A stretch of DNA of 20,878 bases from a virus. Where the stretch lies: the IMG/VR virus record IMGVR_UViG_3300042503_001359, positions 1 through 20,878 of that record; one strand, given 5' to 3'. The notes beneath the pieces were generated by a model. That model was given only the letters and a program-made list of their open reading frames with translations. It ran no database searches and had not been told where the DNA came from. The translations under genes and the position numbers were made by a program. Position 1 is the stretch's first letter. Every line of letters starts with the position of its first letter. Positions 1 through 6,135 of this stretch are shown one piece after another.

Positions 1-35
1 TCATATTCAATGCCACGATATACTACTTTAGCCAT
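1..35 (-). CDS. Start of a small DUF4278-like protein (partial, runs off the left edge)
   Basis: Only the first 11 codons are inside the window. They read MAKVVYRGIEY, which matches the N-terminal pattern of small cyanobacterial DUF4278 proteins (a YRG-x-x-Y signature close to the start). The start is the ATG at 35-33, preceded by a strong GGAGG ribosome site at 43-47. That site lies inside a small inverted repeat (GAGG-AAT-CCTC, 36-46) that could hide it. The gene sits directly downstream of a glutamine-riboswitch-like RNA (71-154) with its own promoter, so it is the likely regulated gene. The function of the family is unknown and the rest of the protein is outside the window. Confidence 0.6.
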   Translation of the reverse strand, partial: MAKVVYRGIEY

Positions 36-70
36 GAGGATTCCTCCAAAGAAATGAGATTTTTAGGTCC

Positions 71-154
71 CGTTCCTTCGGGCGGTTTGCGTCCCATTGG
101 GATGAACGTTCCGTTCCGCCGTCCTACTTGCGTCAGAGTTTTCTCTGATGAACG
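71..154 (-). ncRNA. Glutamine-riboswitch-like leader RNA (glnA / downstream-peptide type)
   Basis: Read on the minus strand, three blocks appear in the order remembered for the glutamine riboswitch: CGTTCATC (154-147), GACGCAAGTAGG (134-123) and CCGAAGGAACG (81-71). CGTTC (154-150) can pair with GAACG (75-71) as P1. AGAG-AAAA-CTCT forms a second stem right after the first block. GGCGG (120-116) pairs with CCGCC (85-81) as a third stem. The third stem encloses what looks like part of a second aptamer (CGTTCATC at 108-101, then GGGACGCAAA), so this may be a tandem or nested duplication. A promoter lies about 25 bases upstream and a DUF4278-like gene starts 36 bases downstream. The consensus is from memory; a covariance search would settle it. 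Confidence 0.72.
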
Positions 155-177
155 TAAGGTCATACTAGACCTATTGC

Positions 178-205
178 AGTATATAGTCAAATAAAATTGT
201 AACAA
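178..205 (-). promoter_or_regulatory. Promoter for the riboswitch-like leader
   Basis: A -10 box TATACT lies at 183-178 and a -35-like TTGTTA at 205-200, spaced by 16 bases. The -35 falls inside the 3' arm of the terminator hairpin of the preceding gene. Transcription would begin near 172, about 18 bases before the aptamer. Confidence 0.5.
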
Positions 206-218
206 GAGTTACAATTTT
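185..218 (-). terminator. Terminator after the 60-aa hypothetical gene
   Basis: There is a perfect 11-bp stem (AAAATTGTAAC / GTTACAATTTT, 218-208 and 203-193) with a 4-base loop, followed on the minus strand by TTTTATTT. It lies 6 bases past the stop of the upstream gene and overlaps the next promoter. Confidence 0.7.
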
Positions 219-224
219 ACAAAT

Positions 225-407
225 CTACTTATTTTTCTTTTTATCCATTTGCATCACCTGATACAAAGGAGTCTTTTGAAACTTTTTAATTTTCTTATAT
301 TCCTTTATAACTTTTTTGAGTTCGGTTTGATTTACCGTTACTCCCATCTGCTCTTCAAATTCCTTTCTTAGTTCTTCTCTAAGAATACTTTCAAAGTCTT
401 CATTCAT
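225..407 (-). CDS. Hypothetical 60-aa charged protein
   Basis: This 60-residue protein is very rich in Lys and Glu and probably mostly helical. It has an acidic N-terminal half (about residues 1-20) and a strongly basic tail ending in KKKNK. No catalytic motif, signal peptide or membrane segment is visible. Its ATG overlaps the stop of the upstream gene as ATGA, so the two are translationally coupled. A clear hairpin terminator follows, making this the last gene of a four-gene run from 1432. I do not recognise it; the operon position and coupling are the reasons for calling it real. Confidence 0.7.
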   Translation of the reverse strand: MNEDFESILREELRKEFEEQMGVTVNQTELKKVIKEYKKIKKFQKTPLYQVMQMDKKKNK

Positions 408-670
408 TTTTTCTTTTTAGGTTCTTTTGGTGTATTTCCCCATAGTTTTGGATTAACTCTACCTTCAGATTGTTTCCAGGGGGGTTTAAAATCTTCTTTG
501 TATTTGTCCCAATAATAATCAAATATTTCTATTTGTTTTCTTGGTTGGACAATATCATAACAAATCTTACCTTCCTCCATGTAAGTTACTACGTAGGTAT
601 CATATGGAAGTTCTCTATTATTGGCAATAGATAAATCACAATCTTTGTGTAGTATTTTAACTGGACTCAT
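404..670 (-). CDS. Conserved-looking cyanophage hypothetical protein, 88 aa
   Basis: The protein is 88 residues. The likely start is the ATG at 670-668, which overlaps the stop of the DUF6433-like gene as ATGA; an in-frame TTG at 685 is possible but has no need. The N-terminal half looks like a small beta-rich domain (SPVKILHKDCDLS, then YVVTYMEEGKICYDIVQ). An aromatic, charged stretch follows (IFDYYWDKYK), then a basic Pro/Lys tail (NTPKEPKKKK). There is no membrane segment. It resembles small unnamed proteins common in T4-like cyanophages near nucleotide-metabolism genes, but I cannot name a function. Confidence 0.75.
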   Translation of the reverse strand: MSPVKILHKDCDLSIANNRELPYDTYVVTYMEEGKICYDIVQPRKQIEIFDYYWDKYKEDFKPPWKQSEGRVNPKLWGNTPKEPKKKK

Positions 671-1236
671 GAACGTCCACCCCAAGTAATATCAGGATAT
701 GCTTCAGATACTATTTCTTTTGTAATTTTATACTTTTCTTGAAGTCTTTTATCTTTACATAAACAAATAATTTCTGCTTCCAAAGGATGCATACCTTCAA
801 GAAGATTGATAAAAATATTTTCCCTTCGCAGAGAACTTAAAGAATCATTGCCACCTTTGATGAAATTATAAAACTTTGTATATTCTGTTCTAATTGCTGT
901 ATGTTTTTGATCAGATGCTCCAATAGAATTGGAACTCAAATCCCCCATAGTATCAACTGCTTGCTGAATCCTTTCAGTCATAGTTGAAGTCTTAAAATCA
1001 TTGTCACCAAAATAAGGAACTTCACCTGGGGGAAGCATTGAAATCACACTTTCATCAAAGTTCCAAATAAAAATTGCCTTCAAAGAATCGTGTTCATATT
1101 CTCTGAGAATCTCTACTTTTTTTGCATTGCTTCTCTGTTTAGAAGCAAGTTGAAGAACTTCAAATGCAAATGGTTTTGGTGGCAACTTTACTGTTTTTGG
1201 TTCAGTCTTCGTCTTCGTCTTCGTCGTAGTCGTCAT
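667..1236 (-). CDS. DUF6433-like T4-type phage protein
   Basis: The protein has 189 residues from the ATG at 1236-1234; an upstream TTG at 1248 would add four residues. After a Thr/Lys-rich leader, the pattern fits DUF6433, a family found in T4-like phages. Its marks here are an early ISMLPPGEVPYFGDND block, a central YTKFYNFIKGGNDSL segment and a C-terminal RRENIFINLLEGMHPLEAEI helix. A closing KDKRLQEKYKITKEIV-x-EAYPDI stretch completes it. Its function is not known. Its first 35 bases overlap the end of the upstream membrane-protein gene in another frame, where a simple trinucleotide-like repeat encodes Asp/Glu in one frame and Thr/Lys in the other. Its stop is coupled (ATGA) to the next gene. 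Confidence 0.8.
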   Translation of the reverse strand: MTTTTKTKTKTEPKTVKLPPKPFAFEVLQLASKQRSNAKKVEILREYEHDSLKAIFIWNFDESVISMLPPGEVPYFGDNDFKTSTMTERIQQAVDTMGDLSSNSIGASDQKHTAIRTEYTKFYNFIKGGNDSLSSLRRENIFINLLEGMHPLEAEIICLCKDKRLQEKYKITKEIVSEAYPDITWGGRS

Positions 1237-1432
1237 AGCTATTTTCAAATCGTACTGCTATTATTTCGTCTGGAATTACATTTCCATTATTATCGAACAT
1301 TTCTGGATGTGTATATACTTGCAACTGCTGAGTACTATATACATGCTGTTTTGTTAGCCAACCAATCACTCCACCAACCAATAAAAATAAAAATGAAACC
1401 AGAGAGAAAATTGTGAGTTCTGCTGCTAACAT
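1202..1432 (-). CDS. Small single-pass membrane protein with acidic tail
   Basis: This is a 76-residue protein started from the ATG at 1432-1430, chosen because GGAGG (1440-1444) sits about 8 bases upstream; an earlier in-frame ATG at 1465 lacks such a site. A hydrophobic segment spans about residues 2-24 (LTIFSLVSFLFLLVGGVIGW). It is followed by a soluble region with THPEMFDNNGNVIPDEIIAVRFE and a final run of Asp/Glu/Tyr. It looks like a small membrane protein shared by many T4-like cyanophages; its role is unknown. A T4-type late promoter lies about 190 bases upstream, so it may be expressed late. Confidence 0.78.
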   Translation of the reverse strand: MLAAELTIFSLVSFLFLLVGGVIGWLTKQHVYSTQQLQVYTHPEMFDNNGNVIPDEIIAVRFENSYDDYDEDEDED

Positions 1433-1638
1433 TGCTGTTCCTCCGAGAGAGTTATCTTTTTTCAATTAAAGAAAATAAAAAAATTTATTTCGATTTCCCT
1501 CGAAAAGAGAGAAATTTTTTTTGAAAACCCAAACTTTTTTTGTTCGGTTTCTAAAAATTTTTTCTCCCTCCTTTTTCTGAGTAGTAATTCGACACCCTTG
1601 TTTATCTCTAGTGTGTCTGATTTATTTATAGGACCCAT
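1433..1638 (-). other. AT-rich leader without a gene
   Basis: This stretch of about 200 bases between the glutaredoxin stop and the small membrane protein holds long A and T runs and no credible reading frame. It carries a late-promoter motif at its upstream end (1623-1630), so most of it is probably an untranslated leader. A weak GACAC/GTGTC pairing is possible just after the promoter. Confidence 0.5.
1623..1630 (-). promoter_or_regulatory. T4-type late promoter (TATAAATA)
   Basis: On the minus strand 1630-1623 reads TATAAATA, the exact T4 late-promoter core. It is intergenic, just after the glutaredoxin gene, and points at the 1202-1432 operon. No good -35 is seen upstream, as expected for a late promoter. 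Confidence 0.6.
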
Positions 1639-1875
1639 TCAAATGATATTATTTTCAATGAAATAATTAACTGCATCTGAACAACCACCCAATTTTTGTT
1701 CATTATAAATTACCTGCGGGAATGTAGTTCCTACTCCAAACTCTTCATAAAATTCATCCCTGGTAAAATCCTCATCCAATTCATAAGCAGTATATTCAAG
1801 TTCCTTTTGATTCAAAACTGTCTTAATTTTATCACAATAAGGACAACCAGATCTACTATAAACTTTAATACTCAT
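1639..1875 (-). CDS. Glutaredoxin
   Basis: This 78-residue thioredoxin-fold protein has the redox pair in SGCPYCDKI (Cys11 and Cys14). It also has the cis-Pro loop GTTFPQV and the glutathione-binding GGCSDA near the C-terminus. These are the standard marks of dithiol glutaredoxins, and the length is typical. In T4-like phages such proteins (nrdC-type) reduce ribonucleotide reductase; that role is inferred, since no nrd gene is in the window. The start ATG overlaps the stop of the HNH nuclease gene as ATGA. Confidence in the fold is very high; the electron partner is not shown by the sequence. Confidence 0.93.
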   Translation of the reverse strand: MSIKVYSRSGCPYCDKIKTVLNQKELEYTAYELDEDFTRDEFYEEFGVGTTFPQVIYNEQKLGGCSDAVNYFIENNII

Positions 1876-2252
1876 AATACGTTATTTCTCCTTGGTTTAT
1901 ACTTGTAGAGAGTTAGGTCTTTCTCTAACATTTGTCTTTGCCAACGTACTATAGCATCATATCTTTCTCTTGTAAAGAACTTTTGGTTATAGAACCAATT
2001 TTCCCAATGCTCATGTCCTTTTGAATGATTGCATTTTGAACAACAACAAACTACATTTGTTATATGGTCATTTCCACCTTTCATTTGTGGAACTATATGG
2101 TCTATTGTTAATTCTCCTTCTTTATTTCCACAATAAGCACATGAATTATTCCACTTTTCCTTTATTGATTGTTTCCATAATCGTTTTGCTTCAGATGAGG
2201 TAGAAGCTTTTAAATTATACAAAAAGTCTTGAGGGGAATTTAACACATCCAT
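1872..2252 (-). CDS. HNH endonuclease
   Basis: The protein has 126 residues from the ATG at 2252-2250, which has AGGA a few bases upstream; a GTG at 2300 would extend into the preceding terminator and is unlikely. The HNH module has a CAYCG zinc knuckle followed by LTIDHIVPQMKGGNDHITN, which holds the catalytic DH pair. A second CSKCN knuckle and the closing N-H follow. The N-terminal part is helical (FLYNLKASTSSEAKRLWKQS). It may be a free-standing homing-type nuclease, which are common in T4-like phages, or a DNA-processing enzyme. It is coupled to the glutaredoxin gene downstream and preceded by a terminator, so it opens its own transcript. Confidence 0.88.
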   Translation of the reverse strand: MDVLNSPQDFLYNLKASTSSEAKRLWKQSIKEKWNNSCAYCGNKEGELTIDHIVPQMKGGNDHITNVVCCCSKCNHSKGHEHWENWFYNQKFFTRERYDAIVRWQRQMLEKDLTLYKYKPRRNNVL

Positions 2253-2281
2253 AAGTCCTTTGTTTTTGGTAATAAACTTAC

Positions 2282-2320
2282 AAAAACACCCCCCTGCCAC
2301 ACAAAATGTGGAGGAGGGTA
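2282..2320 (-). terminator. Terminator upstream of the HNH gene
   Basis: A GC-rich imperfect hairpin reads on the minus strand as CCCTCCTCCACA / TGTGGCAGGGGGG with a short loop, followed by TGTTTTTGT. It lies between the 63-aa gene and the HNH gene and would end the 3606-2377 operon. Confidence 0.65.
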
Positions 2321-2376
2321 TTAAAATAAGATTGTTTGTGTATTAGGCATAAAAATGTCTAACTTATATTATATAT

Positions 2377-2568
2377 TCATTTGCCACATTTCTTTTTGCA
2401 CGCCTGTCTAGCCCAAGCACGACTTAAACTGTTTATATGAGAACAAGGTTTTTTTATTTTACCGCAGTAAGGGCATTTGGCATCTGGGGGATCATTTATA
2501 TATCCTTCAGGTGTGTACATCCTTTTCTTTTTTAGATTATTTGATTGTTTTCTTTTACGATGATTCAT
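2377..2568 (-). CDS. Small basic protein with Cys pairs (possible zinc binding)
   Basis: This 63-residue protein has a strongly basic N-terminus (NHRKRKQSNNLKKKR), then KCPYCGKIKKPCSH and a C-terminal CKKKCGK. The CxxC, CxH and CxxxC spacing suggests a small zinc-binding or nucleic-acid-binding protein, but it matches no family I can name. Its ATG overlaps the upstream stop as ATGA, and it is the last gene before a terminator. Confidence 0.68.
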   Translation of the reverse strand: MNHRKRKQSNNLKKKRMYTPEGYINDPPDAKCPYCGKIKKPCSHINSLSRAWARQACKKKCGK

Positions 2569-2840
2569 ACAATCACTGGATGTCCATCACCTTCTTCAAG
2601 TTTGTAAATCTTACGATCTTCAATTTTATAAGTTCCTGGTGGTAACCCAATCTGCCCTGGAAGTTGCTTATCTACAGTAGAAGTTATATCAATAACTTGA
2701 TCAATAATAAATCTTTGACGATTATATGTACGATTATCTGGATCAAATGAAGTCATCATAATAGCATCATTAATATCACCACAATTTGCTATAATTCTTC
2801 CAGTTTTAGTGTCTCTTACCACCCAATATTCATTCATCAT
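2565..2840 (-). CDS. Hypothetical 91-aa protein
   Basis: The 91-residue protein starts at tandem ATGs (2840 or 2837) that directly abut the stop of the upstream gene. It looks like a small alpha/beta domain: EYWVVRDTKTGRIIANCGD, then a helix (INDAIMMTSF), a basic strand region and a Gly/Pro-rich loop (PGQIGLPPGTYKIED). There are no membrane segments or obvious catalytic residues. It is coupled to both neighbours in a four-gene run with the LOG-family gene, whose function it may or may not share. I do not recognise the family. Confidence 0.7.
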   Translation of the reverse strand: MMNEYWVVRDTKTGRIIANCGDINDAIMMTSFDPDNRTYNRQRFIIDQVIDITSTVDKQLPGQIGLPPGTYKIEDRKIYKLEEGDGHPVIV

Positions 2841-3053
2841 TTAAAAACCTTTCTTTTTTTCATTTTTATTTAAAGTTTCTTTATCTAAAACTTCAAAATA
2901 ATTTAAGTTGCCAAAAGATACATTTTGAAACCAGTATGCTTTTGCATCCTCCCAATTATCAAAAATAATAGTTTTCCCATTATTTTTAACTAATTTGTAG
3001 TTATGTCTATCATATAGCAAATCAGAAGTATTTGCAAAAATTGTAAGATTCAT
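2841..3053 (-). CDS. Hypothetical 70-aa protein
   Basis: From the ATG at 3053 the protein has 70 residues. A TTG at 3065, which has a better-placed AAGGA site, would give 74 residues and overlap the LOG-family gene, so the start is uncertain. The sequence has YKLVKNNGKTIIFDNWEDAK, reminiscent of small proteins with a strand-turn-strand plus a DNWEDAKAYW helix, and a basic KKKGF end. No membrane segment is seen. It is operonic with the genes on each side. Function unknown. Confidence 0.65.
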   Translation of the reverse strand: MNLTIFANTSDLLYDRHNYKLVKNNGKTIIFDNWEDAKAYWFQNVSFGNLNYFEVLDKETLNKNEKKKGF

Positions 3054-3057
3054 AAAA

Positions 3058-3606
3058 TTAAGCAAGAAGTCCTTTAAGTAAATGAGTTGCCTCTGAGAAT
3101 CTATCCACGTAATGAATTAGTTTCATTTCTTCATTACTTAGAAATCCATTATCAAGCATTTCGTCTTCAATCCAATTTTTTAATGTTCTCCACATTCTCC
3201 CTACACATATAATTGGTTTCTTATCAATATGATTTACTTGAACCAACTGATAAATCATTGCCATCTCAAGGACAGTTCCAATACCACCAGGAGTTACAAT
3301 AAAGGCATCACATTCTGAGAATGTATGCAATCTTGAATAAAATGTCTGATGTTTTTCATATTCTTGAACATAGGGATTCACTCCCTCCTCAAAAGGAAGA
3401 TAAATTGCTTCTGCAACAGAACAAAGAGAGTTGCCCATGCAAGCACTCATTGCTCCTTTATTTGCTGCTTCCATAGTTCCTGGACCACCTCCAGTCACTA
3501 CTATCCAACCTTGTTCTGCAATATTTCTTCCCAGTTTCTCAACTGCTTTATATAGTCCAGAATCAGGACTCGTTCTTGCGGATCCGAATACTGCTACTTT
3601 TTTCAT
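3058..3606 (-). CDS. LOG-family (lysine-decarboxylase-like) nucleotide phosphoribohydrolase
   Basis: This 182-residue Rossmann-like protein opens with KKVAVFGSAR. Its phosphate-binding TGGGPGTMEAANKGA sits at about residues 38-52, and the signature PGGIGTVLE at 106-114 contains the key Glu114. Arg92 lies at the usual place before the DAFIVTPGG strand. These marks define the LOG/TIGR00730 family, whose known members release the base from nucleoside 5'-monophosphates (cytokinin activation in plants and bacteria). The length is typical and all motif residues are present, so it is probably active. Its substrate here is unknown; nucleotide salvage is one reading for a phage. It heads a run of small genes ending at 2377. 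Confidence 0.85.
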   Translation of the reverse strand: MKKVAVFGSARTSPDSGLYKAVEKLGRNIAEQGWIVVTGGGPGTMEAANKGAMSACMGNSLCSVAEAIYLPFEEGVNPYVQEYEKHQTFYSRLHTFSECDAFIVTPGGIGTVLEMAMIYQLVQVNHIDKKPIICVGRMWRTLKNWIEDEMLDNGFLSNEEMKLIHYVDRFSEATHLLKGLLA

Positions 3607-3694
3607 CTTTTTTATTTGATGGCACTCTATATATCTGAGGCCAAGTATCTCTGATGATTTCTGCCATTTTGTAGGGAGTCTCCGAACTAATCAT
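3563..3694 (-). CDS. Possible 43-aa small gene between psbD and the LOG gene
   Basis: An ATG at 3694-3692 opens a 43-codon frame whose middle (PYKMAEIIRDTWPQIYRVPS) looks like natural protein. An internal ATG at 3667 would give 34 residues. It overlaps the start of the LOG-family gene by 44 bases in another frame. Its ATG directly follows the U-tract of the psbD terminator, so it would need read-through or a separate promoter. There is no strong ribosome site. It may be real or a remnant; evidence is limited to its composition and position. Confidence 0.35.
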   Translation of the reverse strand: MISSETPYKMAEIIRDTWPQIYRVPSNKKDEKSSSIRIRKNES

Positions 3695-3717
3695 AAAAAA
3701 AGGAGGGTTGCCCCTCC
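3695..3717 (-). terminator. psbD terminator
   Basis: A perfect 6-bp stem GGAGGG / CCCTCC with a GCAA loop is followed by seven Ts on the minus strand, 8 bases past the psbD stop. This is a textbook intrinsic terminator. Confidence 0.85.
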
Positions 3718-3724
3718 CAGTATA

Positions 3725-4786
3725 TCATAGAGCATTGCCTCTAGGCAACACTTCTTCTGGAAATACAAAATTTTCATGTGGTTGATCTACTGGTGCCATC
3801 CACGCTCTAAGTCCTTCATTAAGCAGGATATTCTTCGTATAGAAGGTTTCAAACTCAGGATCCTCTGCTGCACGAATCTCCTGACTTACAAAGTCGTAAG
3901 CTCTAAGGTTAAGAGCAAGACCAATAATACCGATAGAAGAAGTCCAGAGACCCATAACGGGAACGAAAAGCATGAAGAAATGAAGCCAACGCTTATTACT
4001 GAAAGCAATACCAAAAATTTGCGACCAGAATCTGTTAGCAGTAACCATTGAGTAAGTCTCTTCCTCTTGCGTAGGTTCAAATGCTTTGAAAGTGTTTGCT
4101 TGATCACTATCTTCAAATAATGTATTTTCTACAGTTGCTCCGTGAATCGCACAGAGCAGTGCTCCACCCAGTATACCAGCAACTCCCATCATATGGAAGG
4201 GGTTGAGGGTCCAGTTGTGGAAACCTTGAAGAAATAGAAGGAAACGGAAGATTGCTGCCACACCAAAAGAGGGAGCAAAAAACCAACTGGACTGACCTAG
4301 TGGATACATCAGGAAGACGCTAACGAACACAGCAATAGGACCAGAGAATGCGATTGCATTATAAGGACGAATACCTACCAGTCGAGCAATCTCAAACTGA
4401 CGCAGCATGAATGCAATCAGAGCGAAAGATCCGTGGAGCGCCACAAAAGGCCAGAGTCCCCCAAGTTGGAACCACCTGACAATATCCCCTTGAGACTCAG
4501 GACCCCAAAGTAGAAGAAGAGAATGACCCATAGCATCTGCAGGCGTCGAAACAGCTGCTGTGAGGAAATTAGCACCCTCAAGGTAAGAAGACGCCAACCC
4601 GTGGGTGTACCAGCTCGTAACAAACGTTGTGCCAGTAAGCCAGCCACCAAGGGCAAGATAAGCAGTGGGAAAAAGTAATAGTCCAGACCAACCCACAAAT
4701 ACAAAGCGATCTCTCTTAAGCCAGTCATCCAGGACATCGAACCATCCCCTTTGTGAAATTGGTTGTGAAAGTGTTGAAGAAGTCAT
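3725..4786 (-). CDS. psbD: Photosystem II reaction-centre protein D2
   Basis: The 353-residue D2 protein is full length, one residue longer than usual, in the N-terminal leader. Hallmarks are intact: [17 protein letters not shown] at the N-terminus and redox-active Tyr161 (TyrD) in [11 protein letters not shown]. The chlorophyll ligand His198 lies in [10 protein letters not shown] and the iron ligand His215 in CAIHGATVE. The second iron His is in NKRWLHFF, and the C-terminus is [12 protein letters not shown]. It pairs with D1 in the thylakoid membrane to carry charge separation; phage copies replenish D2 during infection. The ribosome site AGGAGG is only about two bases from the ATG, an unusually short gap. 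It has its own promoter and terminator, separate from psbA upstream. Confidence 0.98.
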   Translation of the reverse strand: MTSSTLSQPISQRGWFDVLDDWLKRDRFVFVGWSGLLLFPTAYLALGGWLTGTTFVTSWYTHGLASSYLEGANFLTAAVSTPADAMGHSLLLLWGPESQGDIVRWFQLGGLWPFVALHGSFALIAFMLRQFEIARLVGIRPYNAIAFSGPIAVFVSVFLMYPLGQSSWFFAPSFGVAAIFRFLLFLQGFHNWTLNPFHMMGVAGILGGALLCAIHGATVENTLFEDSDQANTFKAFEPTQEEETYSMVTANRFWSQIFGIAFSNKRWLHFFMLFVPVMGLWTSSIGIIGLALNLRAYDFVSQEIRAAEDPEFETFYTKNILLNEGLRAWMAPVDQPHENFVFPEEVLPRGNAL

Positions 4787-4802
4787 AACCTCCTAGTGAT
4801 TT

Positions 4803-4836
4803 CTCATATTTAGTTTACAATAGTTTACAATATGAG
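4803..4836. repeat. 10-bp tandem repeat flanked by an inverted repeat
   Basis: TAGTTTACAA is repeated twice head to tail (4811-4820 and 4821-4830), inside an inverted repeat CTCATATT / AATATGAG (4803-4810 and 4829-4836). It overlies the psbD promoter and creates two possible -10 boxes ten bases apart, and the symmetrical arms could bind a regulator. Confidence 0.6.
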
Positions 4837-4840
4837 TCAA
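4807..4840 (-). promoter_or_regulatory. psbD promoter: sigma70-type plus overlapping late motif
   Basis: A -35 TTGACT (4840-4835) and -10 TAAACT (4817-4812) are separated by 17 bases. The last two bases of the -10 run into CTAAATA (4813-4807), a cyanophage late-promoter variant. The psbA and porin promoters have the same layout. The leader to the psbD ATG is short, about 20 bases. Confidence 0.65.
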
Positions 4841-4853
4841 TGAGTATTAATTC

Positions 4854-4976
4854 TCATCCCCAATAAATCTGTCCAAGAGTGAATAAAACAAACACAAGAA
4901 CTGTGAATGCCATCATACCTACACCTGCCCAAATGACCCAGGGTTCCATAGGATGATGTTGATTATTATGAGACAT
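4854..4976 (-). CDS. 40-aa single-pass membrane peptide between psbA and psbD
   Basis: A 40-codon frame begins at the ATG 4976-4974. It has a polar, His-rich start (SHNNQHHPMEPW) and one hydrophobic helix at about residues 14-34 (IWAGVGMMAFTVLVFVLFTL), ending QIYWG. The size and shape resemble the small one-helix subunits of photosystems and cytochrome b6f, but it matches none I know (PsbI, L, M, N, T, PetG, PetN were considered). It lies between psbA and psbD, right after the psbA terminator, so it would be made by read-through of psbA transcription. No ribosome site is obvious. Confidence 0.62.
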   Translation of the reverse strand: MSHNNQHHPMEPWVIWAGVGMMAFTVLVFVLFTLGQIYWG

Positions 4977-5003
4977 AAAAAAAGAGGGTTGTTACACCCT
5001 CTT
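4977..5003 (-). terminator. psbA terminator
   Basis: An 8-bp stem AAGAGGGT / ACCCTCTT with a 6-base loop ends in about seven Ts on the minus strand, 24 bases past the psbA stop. The U-tract runs directly into the ATG of the 40-aa peptide. Confidence 0.85.
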
Positions 5004-5027
5004 ATTATATCAGTTATTCAGTTTTTA

Positions 5028-6107
5028 TCAACCGATGGTAGGTGCGGTGAGAGCAACAGGAGTGTTCTCAACAGCAGCAAGGTCTAGAGGGAAGTTGTGA
5101 GCGTTACGCTCGTGCATTACCTCCATGCCTAGTCCAGCACGGTTAAGAACGTCTGCCCAAGTATTGAGCACACGACCCTGACTATCCAGGATACTCTGAT
5201 TGAAATTCAGACCGTTGAGATTAAAAGCCATCGTAGAAACACCAAGAGCAGTGAACCAGATGCCAACAACAGGCCAAGCAGCAAGGAAGAAGTGCAGTGA
5301 ACGTGAGTTATTGAACGATGCGTATTGGAAAATAAGACGACCGAAATAACCGTGTGCAGCTACGATGTTGTATGTTTCTTCTTCTTGTCCGAACTTGTAA
5401 CCATAGTTTTGGGACTCATTTTCTGTCGTCTCACGTACAAGACTAGAGGTGACAAGAGATCCGTGCATAGCAGAGAAAAGAGAACCACCGAAGACACCAG
5501 CAACTCCCAGCATGTGGAAAGGATGCATAAGAATGTTGTGTTCTGCCTGGAAAACAAGCATGTAGTTGAAAGTTCCCGAAATCCCCAGAGGCATTGCATC
5601 AGAGAAGGATCCTTGACCGAAGGGATAGACCAGGAACACTGCAGAAGCAGCAGCAACGGGTGCAGAGTAGGCAACACAAATCCAAGGACGCATACCAAGT
5701 CGGTAAGAAAGTTCCCATTCACGACCCATGTAGGCATAGATACCAATTAGAAAGTGGAAGACGACCAGTTGGAATGGTCCACCATTATATAGCCACTCAT
5801 CTAGGGAAGCAGCTTCCCAAATGGGGTAAAAGTGCAGTCCAATTGCGTTGGACGAAGGAATAACAGCACCTGAGATGATGTTGTTTCCGTACATGAGTGA
5901 ACCAGCAACGGGTTCACGGATACCATCAATGTCTACGGGAGGTGCAGCAACGAAGGCAACAATAAAACAGATAGTCGCAGCAAGTAAGCAAGGAATCATC
6001 AAGACTCCGAACCAACCAACATAAAGACGATTATCAGTTGAAGTAACCCAATTGCAGAACTGTTCCCAAGTATTTGATTGTCGTTGTTGTGAAATTGTAG
6101 CAGTCAT
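5028..6107 (-). CDS. psbA: Photosystem II reaction-centre protein D1
   Basis: This is a full-length 359-residue D1 in the standard numbering. Tyr161 (TyrZ), the chlorophyll and iron ligands His198, His215 and His272, and the manganese-cluster residues Asp170, Glu189, His332, Glu333, His337 and Asp342 are present. So is the Ala344 cleavage site, followed by a 15-residue removable tail. Residue 130 is Glu, the high-light D1:2-type form. D1 turns over quickly in light, so a phage copy sustains photosystem II during infection. There is no intron or gap in the frame, unlike some cyanophage psbA genes. The start has only a weak AAGAAAA ribosome site, and a long structured leader precedes it. Confidence 0.99.
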   Translation of the reverse strand: MTATISQQRQSNTWEQFCNWVTSTDNRLYVGWFGVLMIPCLLAATICFIVAFVAAPPVDIDGIREPVAGSLMYGNNIISGAVIPSSNAIGLHFYPIWEAASLDEWLYNGGPFQLVVFHFLIGIYAYMGREWELSYRLGMRPWICVAYSAPVAAASAVFLVYPFGQGSFSDAMPLGISGTFNYMLVFQAEHNILMHPFHMLGVAGVFGGSLFSAMHGSLVTSSLVRETTENESQNYGYKFGQEEETYNIVAAHGYFGRLIFQYASFNNSRSLHFFLAAWPVVGIWFTALGVSTMAFNLNGLNFNQSILDSQGRVLNTWADVLNRAGLGMEVMHERNAHNFPLDLAAVENTPVALTAPTIG

Positions 6108-6135
6108 TTTTCTTAAAAGAGTAGTAAGACCATCA

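Noticed and set aside
23-205. 60-residue minus-strand reading frame across the leader RNA
   Set aside because: It runs through the riboswitch-like structure, has conflicting conservation logic (paired stems), and overlaps the true start of the DUF4278-like gene. Open by chance is more likely, though short peptides from such leaders are not impossible.
2040-2180. HNH gene as part of a mobile element or intron
   Set aside because: No flanking repeats, intron-like folding or interrupted gene is visible; it is operonic with glutaredoxin, so it is treated as a free-standing nuclease.
4417-4737. Alternative minus-strand frames inside psbD and psbA with hydrophobic translations
   Set aside because: They are out-of-frame readings of the membrane-protein genes and have no separate start signals.
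5325-5750. 141-residue plus-strand frame antisense to psbA
   Set aside because: It lies wholly opposite the conserved psbA coding sequence; codon bias of psbA keeps the opposite strand open. No promoter or ribosome site was seen. An antisense RNA (as reported for psbA in one cyanophage) cannot be judged from sequence alone.
5028-6107. Possible psbA intron or homing endonuclease, as known in some cyanophages
   Set aside because: The D1 frame is continuous with correct numbering of all key residues and no insertion.
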